A DNA stretch of 42,343 bases from Microbacterium sp. T32 (GCF_001619615.1 NZ_LQQP01000078.1:1-42343), one strand, 5' to 3'; counted from the first letter of the stretch, positions 7,828-16,032 are shown. Translations and numbers: made by a program. The notes: generated by a model from the letters alone, not told the origin.

Positions 7828-8667
7828 ATGCGCCCGCGCTCCCTCGTATTCACCCTCTTCGGGGACTACTTCCGCTACTGCGGCGACGGAGGAGCGCCCC
7901 TGCGCGGTCTGAGCGACGTCCTGCAACTGTTCGGCGTCGAACCGGCGACCACCCGGGTCGTGATGTCGCGCCTGCGCGCCGAGGGCTGGTTCGAGACGCG
8001 GCGCGACGGTCGCCTCACCACCTACGTGCTGTCGCCGCGGGCGTGGACCCTCCTCGACGAAGGACGCGACCGCATCTTCCGGCACATCGCGCGCGAGTGG
8101 GACGGGCAGTGGACGCTCATCGCGACGCGGGCCGGCGACCGCACCGCGCGCGACGAGGTGCGCAAGCGCCTCACGTGGCTCGGCTTCGGCCAGTTGCAGC
8201 CGGCGATCTGGATCGCCCCCGGCGACCGGATGGCATCCGCTCGCGCGGTCATGGAGGAGAGCGACATCGAGTCCGACGTCTTCCTCAGCCGCACCGGAGA
8301 CATCGACGGCGACCGCTCCCTCGCCGGTCGCGGGTGGGACCTCGAGGGTCTCGACCGGCTCTACCGTGATTTCGCCGCCGCGCACGACATCGCCGAGCCG
8401 CCGAGCTCCGACGAGGAGGCGCTCGTGCGCCGCGTGCACCTCACCGACGACTACCGTCGGTTCCCGTTCACCGACCCCGACCTGCCGGCGGTGCTGCTCC
8501 CTGCATCGTGGAGCGGACCGCGGGCCCACGCGGTGTTCGTGCAGCGGCACGGCGAACTGCACGACGCCGCGACCGCGGCGGTCGAGCGTCTCACGGGGCT
8601 CCGGATCGTGGGGGCACACCGTGTGTTCCTGGCGGACGGCGCGGTGGGATACACGCGCGGGCAGTGA
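7828..8667 (+). CDS. PaaX-family transcriptional regulator
   Basis: A 279-residue PaaX-type repressor. The N-terminal winged helix runs from about residue 5 to 75 (SLVFTLFGDYFRYCG... ATTRVVMSRLRAEGWFETRR), followed by the central PaaX domain (about 85-180) and the C-terminal domain (to about 270). PaaX proteins usually respond to an aryl-CoA thioester, which fits a pathway passing through salicylyl-CoA and gentisyl-CoA. It is divergent from the hydroxylase operon with 109 bp between them. It appears leaderless. Its stop codon lies within a short tandem duplication shared with the convergent sirtuin gene. Confidence 0.88.
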   Translation: MRPRSLVFTLFGDYFRYCGDGGAPLRGLSDVLQLFGVEPATTRVVMSRLRAEGWFETRRDGRLTTYVLSPRAWTLLDEGRDRIFRHIAREWDGQWTLIATRAGDRTARDEVRKRLTWLGFGQLQPAIWIAPGDRMASARAVMEESDIESDVFLSRTGDIDGDRSLAGRGWDLEGLDRLYRDFAAAHDIAEPPSSDEEALVRRVHLTDDYRRFPFTDPDLPAVLLPASWSGPRAHAVFVQRHGELHDAATAAVERLTGLRIVGAHRVFLADGAVGYTRGQ

Positions 8668-8719
8668 GCCGTCGGGCGCTACCGCAGCGCGGGCAGTGAG
8701 CCGTCCGGCGCTTACCGCA
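8655..8719. repeat. 32/33-bp tandem duplication spanning two convergent stops
   Basis: 8655-8686 and 8687-8719 are nearly identical copies (core GCGCGGGCAGTGAGCCGTC). The first contains the real stop of the PaaX-like gene and a mutated copy of the sirtuin end. The second contains the real sirtuin stop and a copy of the PaaX end. The duplication moved the two convergent genes apart without altering either protein. Confidence 0.85.
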
Positions 8720-9560
8720 GCAAGGGGAGCCGCTCGGCGAAGGTGCTCAGCACGTCGCTCGTGCCTGCGTCGATCTTGACCGCGGCGCGCTGATCGGCGC
8801 GCGTCGCTCCGCGGTTGACGATCACGACCGGCAGTCGCCGGCGACGCGCGCGCTCGACGAGGCGGATGCCGGAATTCACGACGAGCGACGAGCCGGCCAC
8901 GACGAGGGCCTCGCTGGCGTGCACCAGCTGCTCGGCCTCGCGGAACTTCTCGACCGGGATGTACTCGCCGAAGAACACCACGTCGGGCTTGAGCGTGCCG
9001 CCGCACACCGTGCACACCGGCACGATGAAACCTTCCGCCGACGCGGGCGTGACGTCGCCGTCCGGACCGAGCTCGACGTTCTCGGGCACGGTGATCCACG
9101 GGTTGTCGGCCTCGACGCGCGCCGCCAGGTCGCGGCGGTCGAACACCTGCCCGCAGTGCAGGCAGCCGACGCGACGCATCGTGCCGTGGAGTTCGACCAC
9201 GCGGTGACTGCCCGCGCGGACGTGCAGACCGTCCACGTTCTGCGTGATGACGCCGTTCGTGATCCCGGCGTTCTCGAGTGCCGCGAGAGCCCGGTGACCG
9301 TCGTTCGGCTCGGCCGCGGCGAACGCCTTCCACCCGAGGTGGCTGCCGACCCAGTACCGCCGGCGCGCGTCCGCGTTCGCGAGGAACTGATCCGCCGTCA
9401 TCGGGGTCCGCGTCGGCGCGCCCTTTCCGCGGTAGTCGGGGATCCCCGAATCGGTGGACACCCCCGCGCCCGTGAGCACCGCCACGCGGCGGCCGGCGAG
9501 CACCTCGACGGCTCGATCGATGGATGCCAGGGTCTCGGCATCCCTCGTCGTGTCCGTCAT
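8712..9560 (-). CDS. Sir2-family NAD-dependent protein deacylase
   Basis: A 282-residue sirtuin. The NAD motif GAGVSTDSGIPDYRG is at about 31-45, QNVD at 107-110 and the catalytic histidine in VELHGT at 125. Zinc ligands are C133/C136 and C183/C186 (CLHC, CTVC). It removes acyl groups from lysines using NAD+. Start: ATG at 9560 with GGAGG five bases upstream. It is convergent with the PaaX-like regulator and divergent from the RNA methyltransferase (87 bp between). No genetic link to the catabolic cluster is obvious, though bacterial sirtuins often control acyl-CoA synthetases of the kind encoded nearby. Confidence 0.93.
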   Translation of the reverse strand: MTDTTRDAETLASIDRAVEVLAGRRVAVLTGAGVSTDSGIPDYRGKGAPTRTPMTADQFLANADARRRYWVGSHLGWKAFAAAEPNDGHRALAALENAGITNGVITQNVDGLHVRAGSHRVVELHGTMRRVGCLHCGQVFDRRDLAARVEADNPWITVPENVELGPDGDVTPASAEGFIVPVCTVCGGTLKPDVVFFGEYIPVEKFREAEQLVHASEALVVAGSSLVVNSGIRLVERARRRRLPVVIVNRGATRADQRAAVKIDAGTSDVLSTFAERLPLLR

Positions 9561-9635
9561 GCGCACCTCCGTCGCTTCGAGTCTAGGACCGTGGGTGGAT
9601 GCCCTCGCCCGGGGCACCGGGCCGTGCGGTCCTGG

Positions 9636-9641
9636 CAGAGT
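9636..9641 (+). promoter_or_regulatory. -10 box CAGAGT, leaderless start
   Basis: CAGAGT ends 6 bp before the ATG at 9648 of the RNA methyltransferase gene, and there is no ribosome-binding sequence between them. Confidence 0.45.
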
Positions 9642-9647
9642 GGGACG

Positions 9648-10454
9648 ATGCCCGTCCTCCCGATCGCCTCCGCCGACGACCCCCGTCTCGCCGACTACCG
9701 CGACCTCACCGACGTGTCGCTGCGCCGCGTGAGCGAGCCCGCCGGCGGCCTGTACATCGCCGAATCGTCGAAGGTGCTCGACCGCGCGCTCCGCGCCGGG
9801 CACCGTCCCCGCTCGGTGCTCGTGCAGGAGAAGTTCCTCGACGACGCCCTCGCGCTGGCAGGGGAGGATGCCGAGATCTACGTCGTCCCGGCGGAGGTCG
9901 CCGAGCAGGTCACCGGCTACACCGTGCACCGGGGGTTGCTGGCATCCATGCACCGTCCCGTTCTGGCCCCCGTCGCCGACGTCGTCGCGGGCGCGCGGCT
10001 CGTGGTCGTGCTCGAGGACATCGTCGACCACACCAACGTCGGTGCCGCGTTCCGTTCGGCCGCGGCGCTGGGTGCCGACGCGGTGCTCGTCACTCCGCGC
10101 TGCGCCGACCCGCTCTACCGGCGCAGCGTGCGCGTCAGCATGGGCACGGTGTTCCAAGTGCCGTGGACGCGGCTACCGGAATGGCCCGAAGCCAAACCGC
10201 TGCTCACGGACGCCGGGCTGCACCTCGCCGCCCTCGCGCTCGCCGACGACGCCGTGACGCTCGACGACTTCGCCGCGGCCGGACACGAACGCGTCGCCCT
10301 CCTCATGGGCGCCGAGGGCGACGGACTGAGCCGCGGTGCGCTCGCCGCGGCCGACACCGTCGTGACGATCCCGATGGCCGGGGGAGTGGACTCGCTCAAC
10401 GTCGCCGCGGCGAGCGCGGTCGCGCTGTGGGAGCTGGGGCGCGCCTTGCGCTGA
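9648..10454 (+). CDS. SpoU/TrmH-family RNA 2'-O-methyltransferase
   Basis: A 268-residue SPOUT-class methyltransferase. The N-terminal substrate-binding part (about 1-100) is followed by the three SpoU motifs: LEDIVDHTNVGAAFRSAAALG (motif 1, about 122-142), LLMGAEGDGLS (motif 2, about 220) and IPMAGGVDSLNVAAASAVALWE (motif 3, about 242-263). These build the knotted S-adenosylmethionine site. The target (23S rRNA or tRNA ribose) cannot be read from the sequence. Start at ATG 9648 fits a leaderless mRNA. It converges on the SGNH hydrolase gene with only two bases between the stops. Confidence 0.9.
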   Translation: MPVLPIASADDPRLADYRDLTDVSLRRVSEPAGGLYIAESSKVLDRALRAGHRPRSVLVQEKFLDDALALAGEDAEIYVVPAEVAEQVTGYTVHRGLLASMHRPVLAPVADVVAGARLVVVLEDIVDHTNVGAAFRSAAALGADAVLVTPRCADPLYRRSVRVSMGTVFQVPWTRLPEWPEAKPLLTDAGLHLAALALADDAVTLDDFAAAGHERVALLMGAEGDGLSRGALAAADTVVTIPMAGGVDSLNVAAASAVALWELGRALR

Positions 10455-10456
10455 GC

Positions 10457-11314
10457 TCAGACCTCCGTGTGGCGCGAGGCCGTGGCATCCTGTCCCGGGG
10501 CGAGGGTGATCACGGGCAGCGGCTCGGGGCGCTTCGGGAGGATGTGGTCGCCCGACGACTGGTGACGCAGACGCCGCAGCACCCACGGCACGAGATACGC
10601 GCGCGCCCAGACCAGGTCCTTCTCGCGCGCCGCGCGCCACGTCGTCGGGGGCAGGGCCTCGGGCTGCATCGGCTGCAGGTCGTTGGGGACGTTCAGGGCC
10701 CGCAGCACCATCCGCGCGACCTCGTGGTGGCCGAGGGTGTTGTAGTGCAGGCGGTCGTCGTCGAAGAAGCGCATGTCCTGCACCTCTTTCAGGCCCCACT
10801 GGTTCGCGACGATGCAGTCGTAGCGGTCGGCGATCGAGCGGATGTTCTCGTTGTAGATCGCGACCTTGCCCCGGATGCCCCGGAACACGGGCGTGAACTC
10901 GGTGTCGATGCCCGTGAACACCACGACCGTCGCGCCGTCGCTGCGGAGGCGCACGACGGCATCCTCGAACTGCTGCGAGACGGCGTCGGGATCGGTGCCT
11001 GGGCGGATGACGTCGTTTCCCCCGGCGGAGAAGGTGATGAGGTCGGGCTTCAGCGCGAGCGCCGGGTCGATCTGATCGGCGACGATCTGGCCGATGAGCT
11101 TCCCGCGGACCGCGAGGTTGGCGTACGCGAAGTCGTCGACCTGGGATGCCAGGACCTCGGCGACACGATCCGCCCAGCCGCGGTGACCGCCGTCGGGCAG
11201 CGGGTCGCCGATCCCCTCGGTGAAGGAATCACCGAGGGCGACGAAGCGGCGCCAGGGGTGCGGGCCGGGGTTGTCGGACGCAGACGGGGCGGGCGAGTGC
11301 GGATCGAGTGTCAT
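10457..11314 (-). CDS. SGNH/GDSL-family hydrolase
   Basis: A 285-residue esterase/lipase-type SGNH hydrolase. Block I is ALGDSFTEG (about 26-34) with the nucleophile serine, block III is AGGND (about 96-100), and block V is DDDRLHYNTLGH (about 188-199) with the catalytic Asp-His pair. No signal peptide is visible, so it is probably cytoplasmic. Start: ATG at 11314 with GGAGG five bases upstream. Family members deacylate esters, thioesters or carbohydrates; the substrate here is unknown. It is divergent from the helicase gene and shares its 255-bp control region. Confidence 0.88.
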   Translation of the reverse strand: MTLDPHSPAPSASDNPGPHPWRRFVALGDSFTEGIGDPLPDGGHRGWADRVAEVLASQVDDFAYANLAVRGKLIGQIVADQIDPALALKPDLITFSAGGNDVIRPGTDPDAVSQQFEDAVVRLRSDGATVVVFTGIDTEFTPVFRGIRGKVAIYNENIRSIADRYDCIVANQWGLKEVQDMRFFDDDRLHYNTLGHHEVARMVLRALNVPNDLQPMQPEALPPTTWRAAREKDLVWARAYLVPWVLRRLRHQSSGDHILPKRPEPLPVITLAPGQDATASRHTEV

Positions 11315-11410
11315 CGAAACCTCCGCCCCCAGGCTATCCCCGCCCCTCGGCACGGCAAGGGGCCCTGGCATCCCCCCACTCCCTCCTGCCGCCCCGCACC
11401 GCCCCCTTCT

Positions 11411-11530
11411 CGATAAACGCTCCGGCTCGCCAGAAACGCCGCGCCGGAGCGTTTCCACCGAGCCGAAGCGTTTATCGCAGGTGGGGTCGTGGAACCCTCC
11501 CCAGGCGCACGCGGCACCCCAGAGAAACGC
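11411..11530. promoter_or_regulatory. nested inverted repeats with five AAACGC/GCGTTT boxes
   Basis: Between the divergent SGNH hydrolase and helicase genes, an arm at 11411-11429 (CGATAAACGCTCCGGCTCG) pairs with 11459-11477 with one mismatch. Inside it GAAACGC (about 11433) pairs with GCGTTTC (about 11449). AAACGC or GCGTTT occurs at 11415, 11434, 11449, 11468 and 11525, the last right beside a TATCGT -10 box (11532-11537). Because it lies between two 5' ends, a terminator is unlikely; a cooperative operator is the better reading. Confidence 0.55.
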
Positions 11531-11569
11531 CTATCGTGGATGTTCGCGCTCGCGAGGGAAGGAGGTTCG

Positions 11570-13483
11570 ATGCTGGAAGAAGAAGCCCGCACTTCGGCCC
11601 TCCCCGACACCACCTCCGACGCGACCGCGCCCGAGCTCTCCTTCGGCGACTCCGGCGACGAGCACCACTTCGGAAGCTTCGCCGCGGAGCACCTCTCGCC
11701 GTCGTTCCCGCAGCGCGCCCCATGGGGAACCGCGCAGCGCCTGCGCGCGTGGCAGGCCGAAGCGCTCGACCAGTACTTCGGCTCCGACGGCCCCGACGGC
11801 GTCGGCAAGGGCCCCCGCGACTTCCTCGCCGCGGCCACCCCGGGCGCCGGTAAGACGACGTTCGCCCTCCGCCTCGCGTCCGAGCTCATGCGCCGCCGCG
11901 TCGTCGACCGCATCGTCGTCGTGGCCCCCACCGAGCACCTGAAGACCCAATGGGCTGAGGCGGGGGCGCGGGTCGGCATCCGTCTCGATCCGTACTTCTC
12001 CAACCGGCACGCGACGCCCTCGCGGCAGTACCACGGCGTCGCGGTCACCTACGCGCAGGTGGCCGTGAAGGCCGAGGTGCACCAGCGCCTGACGATGGAT
12101 GCCAGAACCCTGGTGATCCTCGACGAGGTGCACCACGGCGGCGACGCGCTCAGCTGGGGCGACGCGCTCCGCGAGGCGTACGGCCGCGCCACCCGCCGTC
12201 TGCTGCTCTCGGGGACGCCCTTCCGCAGCGACACCGCGCCCATCCCGTTCGTGGAGTACCACCCGAACGACAAGGGAATCCGCCTCTCGCGCACCGACTA
12301 CGCCTACGGCTACCGGCGCGCGCTCGACGACGGGGTCGTCCGTCCCGTCTTCTTCCTCGTCTACGCCGGGCAGATGCGCTGGCGCACCAAGGCCGGTGAA
12401 GAGATGGAGGCCCAGCTCGGGCAGGACAACACCAAGGACATCACGTCGCAGGCGTGGCGCACCGCGCTCGACCCCAACGGCGACTGGATCCCCGCGGTCC
12501 TCCGCTCTGCCGACCGACGCCTCACCGAGGTGAGAGAGACGGTCCCGGATGCCGGCGGCCTCGTCATCGCGACCGACCAGACCGCCGCACGCGCGTACGC
12601 CACGATCCTCGAGGACATCAGCGGCGAGAAGGTCACCGTCGTCCTCTCCGACGAAGCCGAGGCGTCCGGCCGCATCGAGACGTTCTCGAAGGGCACGAGC
12701 CGCTGGATGGTGGCCGTCCGCATGGTGTCCGAGGGCGTCGACGTCCCGCGCCTCGCCGTCGGCGTGTACGCCACGAGCGCCTCGACGCCGCTGTTCTTCG
12801 CCCAGGCCATCGGCCGCTTCGTCCGCGCCCGCCGCCGCGGTGAGACCGCGAGCGTCTTCCTCCCCAACGTGCCGCAGCTCCTCGCACTCGCCGGGGAGAT
12901 GGAGGCGCAGCGCGACCACGCCCTCGACCGCGACAGCGACGCGGATGACCAGTGGAACGCCGAAGAAGACATGATGGATGCCGCCGAGCGCGAGGACAAA
13001 GCCTCCGACGCGCTCGAGCAGGAATTCGAGTACCAGGCCCTCGGCTCGCTCGCGCACTTCGACCGCGTCCTGTTCGACGGACAGGAGTTCGGCCAGCTCG
13101 CGGTCCCCGGAACGATCGAGGAGGAGGAGTTCCTCGGCATCCCCGGGCTCCTCGAACCCGAGCAGGTGCACGAGGTGCTCATGACCCGCGCGTCGCGCCA
13201 GTCGCGCCACCGGTCCTCGCGCGAGGCGAAGGAGAAGGCGAGCGGCCAGGAGCCGCCCAGCGTCGACGAGGGCGGGCTGCCGCAGCCCCTGCACCGCACC
13301 CTCAAGGAACAGCGGCAGCTGCTCAACAGCCTCGTCGGGCTCTACGCCCGGCAGACCGGCGAGGCGCACGGCCTCGTCCACGCCGAGCTGCGGCGCATCT
13401 GCGGCGGCCCCGCCGTCTCGCACGCCACCGTAGCGCAGCTGCAGGCGCGCATCGAGGTGCTGCGCAAGCGCGTGCGGTCCTGA
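11570..13483 (+). CDS. DEVH-box superfamily 2 helicase
   Basis: A 637-residue DEAD/DEAH-type helicase. A Q-like LRAWQAEAL (about 58-66) precedes Walker A PGAGKTT (91-97), Walker B LDEVHH (about 184-189), SGTPFR (motif III, about 205) and motif VI QAIGRFVRARR (about 426-436). An acidic linker (about 465-510) and a basic, helical C-terminus follow. Family members of this actinobacterial type have unknown substrates. Start: ATG at 11570 after AAGGAGG; the upstream in-frame ATG at 11540 would lie before the start site predicted from TATCGT. A repeat-rich dyad lies upstream. No nuclease or methylase neighbour suggests a restriction system. Confidence 0.85.
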   Translation: MLEEEARTSALPDTTSDATAPELSFGDSGDEHHFGSFAAEHLSPSFPQRAPWGTAQRLRAWQAEALDQYFGSDGPDGVGKGPRDFLAAATPGAGKTTFALRLASELMRRRVVDRIVVVAPTEHLKTQWAEAGARVGIRLDPYFSNRHATPSRQYHGVAVTYAQVAVKAEVHQRLTMDARTLVILDEVHHGGDALSWGDALREAYGRATRRLLLSGTPFRSDTAPIPFVEYHPNDKGIRLSRTDYAYGYRRALDDGVVRPVFFLVYAGQMRWRTKAGEEMEAQLGQDNTKDITSQAWRTALDPNGDWIPAVLRSADRRLTEVRETVPDAGGLVIATDQTAARAYATILEDISGEKVTVVLSDEAEASGRIETFSKGTSRWMVAVRMVSEGVDVPRLAVGVYATSASTPLFFAQAIGRFVRARRRGETASVFLPNVPQLLALAGEMEAQRDHALDRDSDADDQWNAEEDMMDAAEREDKASDALEQEFEYQALGSLAHFDRVLFDGQEFGQLAVPGTIEEEEFLGIPGLLEPEQVHEVLMTRASRQSRHRSSREAKEKASGQEPPSVDEGGLPQPLHRTLKEQRQLLNSLVGLYARQTGEAHGLVHAELRRICGGPAVSHATVAQLQARIEVLRKRVRS

Positions 13484-13570
13484 AATCCGCGGATTCGCCG
13501 GTCCGAAATGCTGGCACCGGGTCCGTGGCATCCGCGTGTTCCCGGGCTTCGGAGGCCCGAAATGCTGTCA
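13484..13570. repeat. intergenic palindrome and repeated CCGAAATGCTG motif
   Basis: Overlapping the helicase stop is the perfect 12-bp palindrome AATCCGCGGATT (13484-13495). CCGAAATGCTGGCA (13503-13516) recurs as CCGAAATGCTGTCA (13557-13570), and the second copy is preceded by a small CGGGC/GCCCG hairpin. No gene is present. It could be a terminator region or control the ferritin/VIT gene that follows. Confidence 0.5.
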
Positions 13571-13637
13571 GTATCGGCCGACGCGCCCGGGGGAGGGGAA
13601 CACCCCGCCTAACGTGGGGGAGACCCGAAGGAGAACC

Positions 13638-14717
13638 GTGACGACCCCCGCCACACCCACTGCCCGCGACCGCCGTCGTTGGGCGCGCTACCTCGTCGAC
13701 GAACGCGCCGAAGCGCGCGTGTACCGCGACCTCGCGAGCCGCCGCTCCGGCGAGGAACGCGACATCCTCCTCGCGCTCGCCGAGGCCGAGGGCCGCCACG
13801 AACAGCACTGGCTCGCGCTCCTCGGCGACACGCCCCAGCGCCTTCCCCGTCCCGATCTCGGCACCACGCTGCTGGCCTGGATGGCCCGCCGCTTCGGCTC
13901 GATCTTCGTGCTCGCCCTCGCTCAGAACGCCGAAGCGCGCTCGCCCTACGCCGACGAGCCGTACGCCACCGCGCAGATGGCCGCCGACGAGCAGGTGCAC
14001 CACGAGGTCGTGCGTGGGCTCGCCGCCCGCGGACGCCGACGGCTGTCCGGAACCTTCCGCGCTGCCGTGTTCGGCGCCAACGACGGACTCGTGTCGAACC
14101 TCGCGCTCGTGATGGGCGTCGGCGCCACCGGCGTCGCGCCGAGCTTCGTGCTGTTCAGCGGCATCGCGGGACTCCTCGCCGGCGCGCTGTCCATGGGCGC
14201 GGGCGAATTCGTCTCGGTGCGCTCGCAGCGCGAACTGCTCGAGGCCACCGAGGAGAACGACTACGCCGACTCCGCCCTCCCGCACCTCGACCTGGATGCC
14301 AACGAGCTCGCGCTCGTGTACCGCACCCGGGGGATGGAGGCCGAGGAGGCTCTTGCCAAAGCCCGCGACGTCGTCACGGCGGCCCAGGCCGGGACGGCGC
14401 CCGCCGCCGCGGCACCGGGGGAGTCGTCGCACGAGGTCGTCGGCAGCGCGTGGGGCGCGGCGATCTCCAGCTTCCTGTTCTTCGCCTCCGGCGCGATCAT
14501 CCCCGTCCTCCCGTGGATCTTCGGCATGAGCGGTGTCGGGGCCGTGGCTCTCGCCCTCGGCCTCGTGGGCGTGGCGCTGCTCGCCACCGGTGCGATGGTG
14601 GGCCTGCTCTCCGGCGCTTCGCCGCTCAAGCGCGGTCTGCGTCAGCTCGCGATCGGCTTCGGCGCGGCCGCCGTGACGTACGTGCTGGGCCTGCTGTTCG
14701 GGGTGTCCGCGGCCTGA
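13638..14717 (+). CDS. ferritin-like/VIT1 fusion membrane iron transporter
   Basis: A 359-residue fusion. Residues 1-140 form a rubrerythrin/ferritin-like bundle with diiron-type motifs (DERAEARVY, EAEGRHEQH, AADEQVHHE). Residues from about 145 form a VIT1/CCC1 membrane domain (FGANDGLVSNLALVMGVGATG, then LLAGALSMGAGEFVSVRSQRE, then three C-terminal helices). Such membrane-bound ferritins export or sequester Fe2+/Mn2+ and guard against peroxide stress. Start: GTG at 13638 with AAGGAG upstream. A TAACGT -10 box (13610-13615) gives a leader of roughly 16 bases. No clear iron-box operator was recognised. Confidence 0.88.
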   Translation: MTTPATPTARDRRRWARYLVDERAEARVYRDLASRRSGEERDILLALAEAEGRHEQHWLALLGDTPQRLPRPDLGTTLLAWMARRFGSIFVLALAQNAEARSPYADEPYATAQMAADEQVHHEVVRGLAARGRRRLSGTFRAAVFGANDGLVSNLALVMGVGATGVAPSFVLFSGIAGLLAGALSMGAGEFVSVRSQRELLEATEENDYADSALPHLDLDANELALVYRTRGMEAEEALAKARDVVTAAQAGTAPAAAAPGESSHEVVGSAWGAAISSFLFFASGAIIPVLPWIFGMSGVGAVALALGLVGVALLATGAMVGLLSGASPLKRGLRQLAIGFGAAAVTYVLGLLFGVSAA

Positions 14718-14771
14718 GGCCTTGGCATCCCCCTACCGCTGCCCCGATGAACCCGATCCACGGCGCGAGGC

Positions 14772-15815
14772 TCAGCCGCGGCTCGCGCTGACCCGCGCGG
14801 CTTCGCGCACCGCGGAGACGTTCTTGCGTCCGGCGCGGGATCCGGCGAGCTTCGCGGCGATGTGCTCCGCGACGGTCACCGGCTCGTAGAGCGCGGGCCA
14901 CTCGCGCGACGCGAAGTGGGGGAGCACCCCGACCACCGCGTCGGCGTTGCCGTCGTGGAAGAACGCCGCCGAGCGGCGGCGCTCGATCGTCCCGTCGATC
15001 ACGGGCGGCTTCACCCGGTGCAACGTCGACAGCCACTTGTCGTTCGTGAGCCGCGCGGCCACGTCGCCGATGTTCACCAGCAGCGCGCCCTCGGCCGGCA
15101 TGACGTCGTTCCACGACCCGTCCAGTCCCAGCACCTGCAGCCCCGCGACCCGGTCGGCCCAGAGCACGGTCACGAGTCCGAAGTCGGTGTGCTCGCCCAT
15201 GCCGGTCAGCTCGGCGCCGAGCTCGATCGAGCCCGGGGGCAGCGCGTAGTTGTTCATCCGGAGCACGTCGATCGAGTGGTCGGTGAGCGCATCGAAGTAG
15301 TCGTCGGGCACCCGCAGGGCGGCGGCGAAGACGTGCGTCAGCGTCTGGGCCACGCGGCGCGCTTCGTCGAAGTACGTCTGCACCGCGCGGCGGAAGGTGG
15401 GCACGGCATCCGGCCAGGTGTTCTCGGCGTAGTCCGCCGCGGTCGCCGTCGAGCCGGAGTACTCCCGCCACGAGGTGCCGACGTTGAACGCCTCGAAGAA
15501 GTCGTTCATGCGCGTCACCGGGTCGATGCCGAGGCTGTAACTCAGCGACTCGCTCTTCGGAGGCGTGTAGCCGCGGTTCTCGGATGCCGGACGCACGTAC
15601 TGCTTCTTGGCATCCAGGCTCAGCCCGAAGAAGGCGTCGAGCGCGTCCTCGAGGTCGGCGATCGTCCGGTCGGGCACCCCGTGTCCCACGATCTGGAAGA
15701 AGCCGACGGTGCGGCACGCGTGATCGACGGCGGCGACGACGGCGGCGCGCGCCGCTTCGGATCCCGGGACGACCCAGGCGGAGATGTCGATGGTGGGAAC
15801 GTGGAACCGGTACAT
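14772..15815 (-). CDS. isopenicillin N synthase-like 2-oxoglutarate/Fe(II) oxygenase
   Basis: A 347-residue non-haem iron oxygenase. The N-terminal DIOX_N domain (about 5-120: VPTIDISAW, GFFQIVGHGVP) is followed by the 2OG-Fe(II) domain with H209 and D211 (GEHTDFG), H266 (STLHRVKPP) and the 2-oxoglutarate-binding RRRS (about 279-282). All iron and cosubstrate residues are present. The substrate is unknown; relatives include ethylene-forming, gibberellin-type and IPNS enzymes, and no biosynthetic partner is adjacent. Start: ATG at 15815 behind a GGAAGGA-like site; an in-frame alternative a few codons upstream cannot be excluded. It is downstream of, and on the same strand as, tRNA-Leu, separated by a terminator. 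Confidence 0.87.
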   Translation of the reverse strand: MYRFHVPTIDISAWVVPGSEAARAAVVAAVDHACRTVGFFQIVGHGVPDRTIADLEDALDAFFGLSLDAKKQYVRPASENRGYTPPKSESLSYSLGIDPVTRMNDFFEAFNVGTSWREYSGSTATAADYAENTWPDAVPTFRRAVQTYFDEARRVAQTLTHVFAAALRVPDDYFDALTDHSIDVLRMNNYALPPGSIELGAELTGMGEHTDFGLVTVLWADRVAGLQVLGLDGSWNDVMPAEGALLVNIGDVAARLTNDKWLSTLHRVKPPVIDGTIERRRSAAFFHDGNADAVVGVLPHFASREWPALYEPVTVAEHIAAKLAGSRAGRKNVSAVREAARVSASRG

Positions 15816-15910
15816 GTGGCATCCATCCTTCCGGGATGCCTCGACGCTAGAGCCGCGATGTCACGGCGGCGTTTCGCCGGTGTCACGGGTATCGAAGGAT
15901 GGAAAACGAA

Positions 15911-15938
15911 GAAGGCCCCGGACGAATCCGGGGCCTTC
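15911..15938 (-). terminator. rho-independent terminator after tRNA-Leu
   Basis: An 11-bp perfect stem (GAAGGCCCCGG / CCGGGGCCTTC) with a 6-base loop, followed on the minus strand by TTCGTTTTCC. It directly follows the tRNA. Confidence 0.85.
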
Positions 15939-15947
15939 TTCGTTCTG

Positions 15948-16032
15948 TGCGCGAGGGGGGACTTGAACCCCCACGCCCTATACGGGCACTAGCACCTCAA
16001 GCTAGCGCGTCTACCTATTCCGCCACCCGCGC
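15948..16032 (-). tRNA. tRNA-Leu (anticodon GAG)
   Basis: An 85-base class II tRNA read on the minus strand. The acceptor stem GCGCGGG pairs with CTCGCGC (one G-U), and the discriminator is A. The anticodon stem CTAGC/GCTAG encloses the loop TTGAGGT with GAG in the centre, reading CUC and CUU leucine codons. A long variable arm (TGCCCGTATAGGGCG) and T-loop GGTTCAAGT confirm tRNA-Leu. The CCA end is not encoded. It ends in a strong terminator. Confidence 0.95.

Noticed and set aside
11411..11477. Strong hairpin taken as a terminator
   Set aside because: It lies between the 5' ends of two divergent genes and has no T-run, so a terminator makes no sense there; an operator is more likely.
11540..11569. 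Earlier ATG start for the DEVH helicase at 11540
   Set aside because: The -10 box TATCGT (11532-11537) would put the transcript start after this ATG, and the ATG at 11570 has AAGGAGG.
11570..13483. Helicase as part of a restriction or phage-defence system
   Set aside because: No nuclease, methyltransferase, ATPase partner or other defence gene is adjacent; the neighbours are an SGNH hydrolase and a metal transporter.
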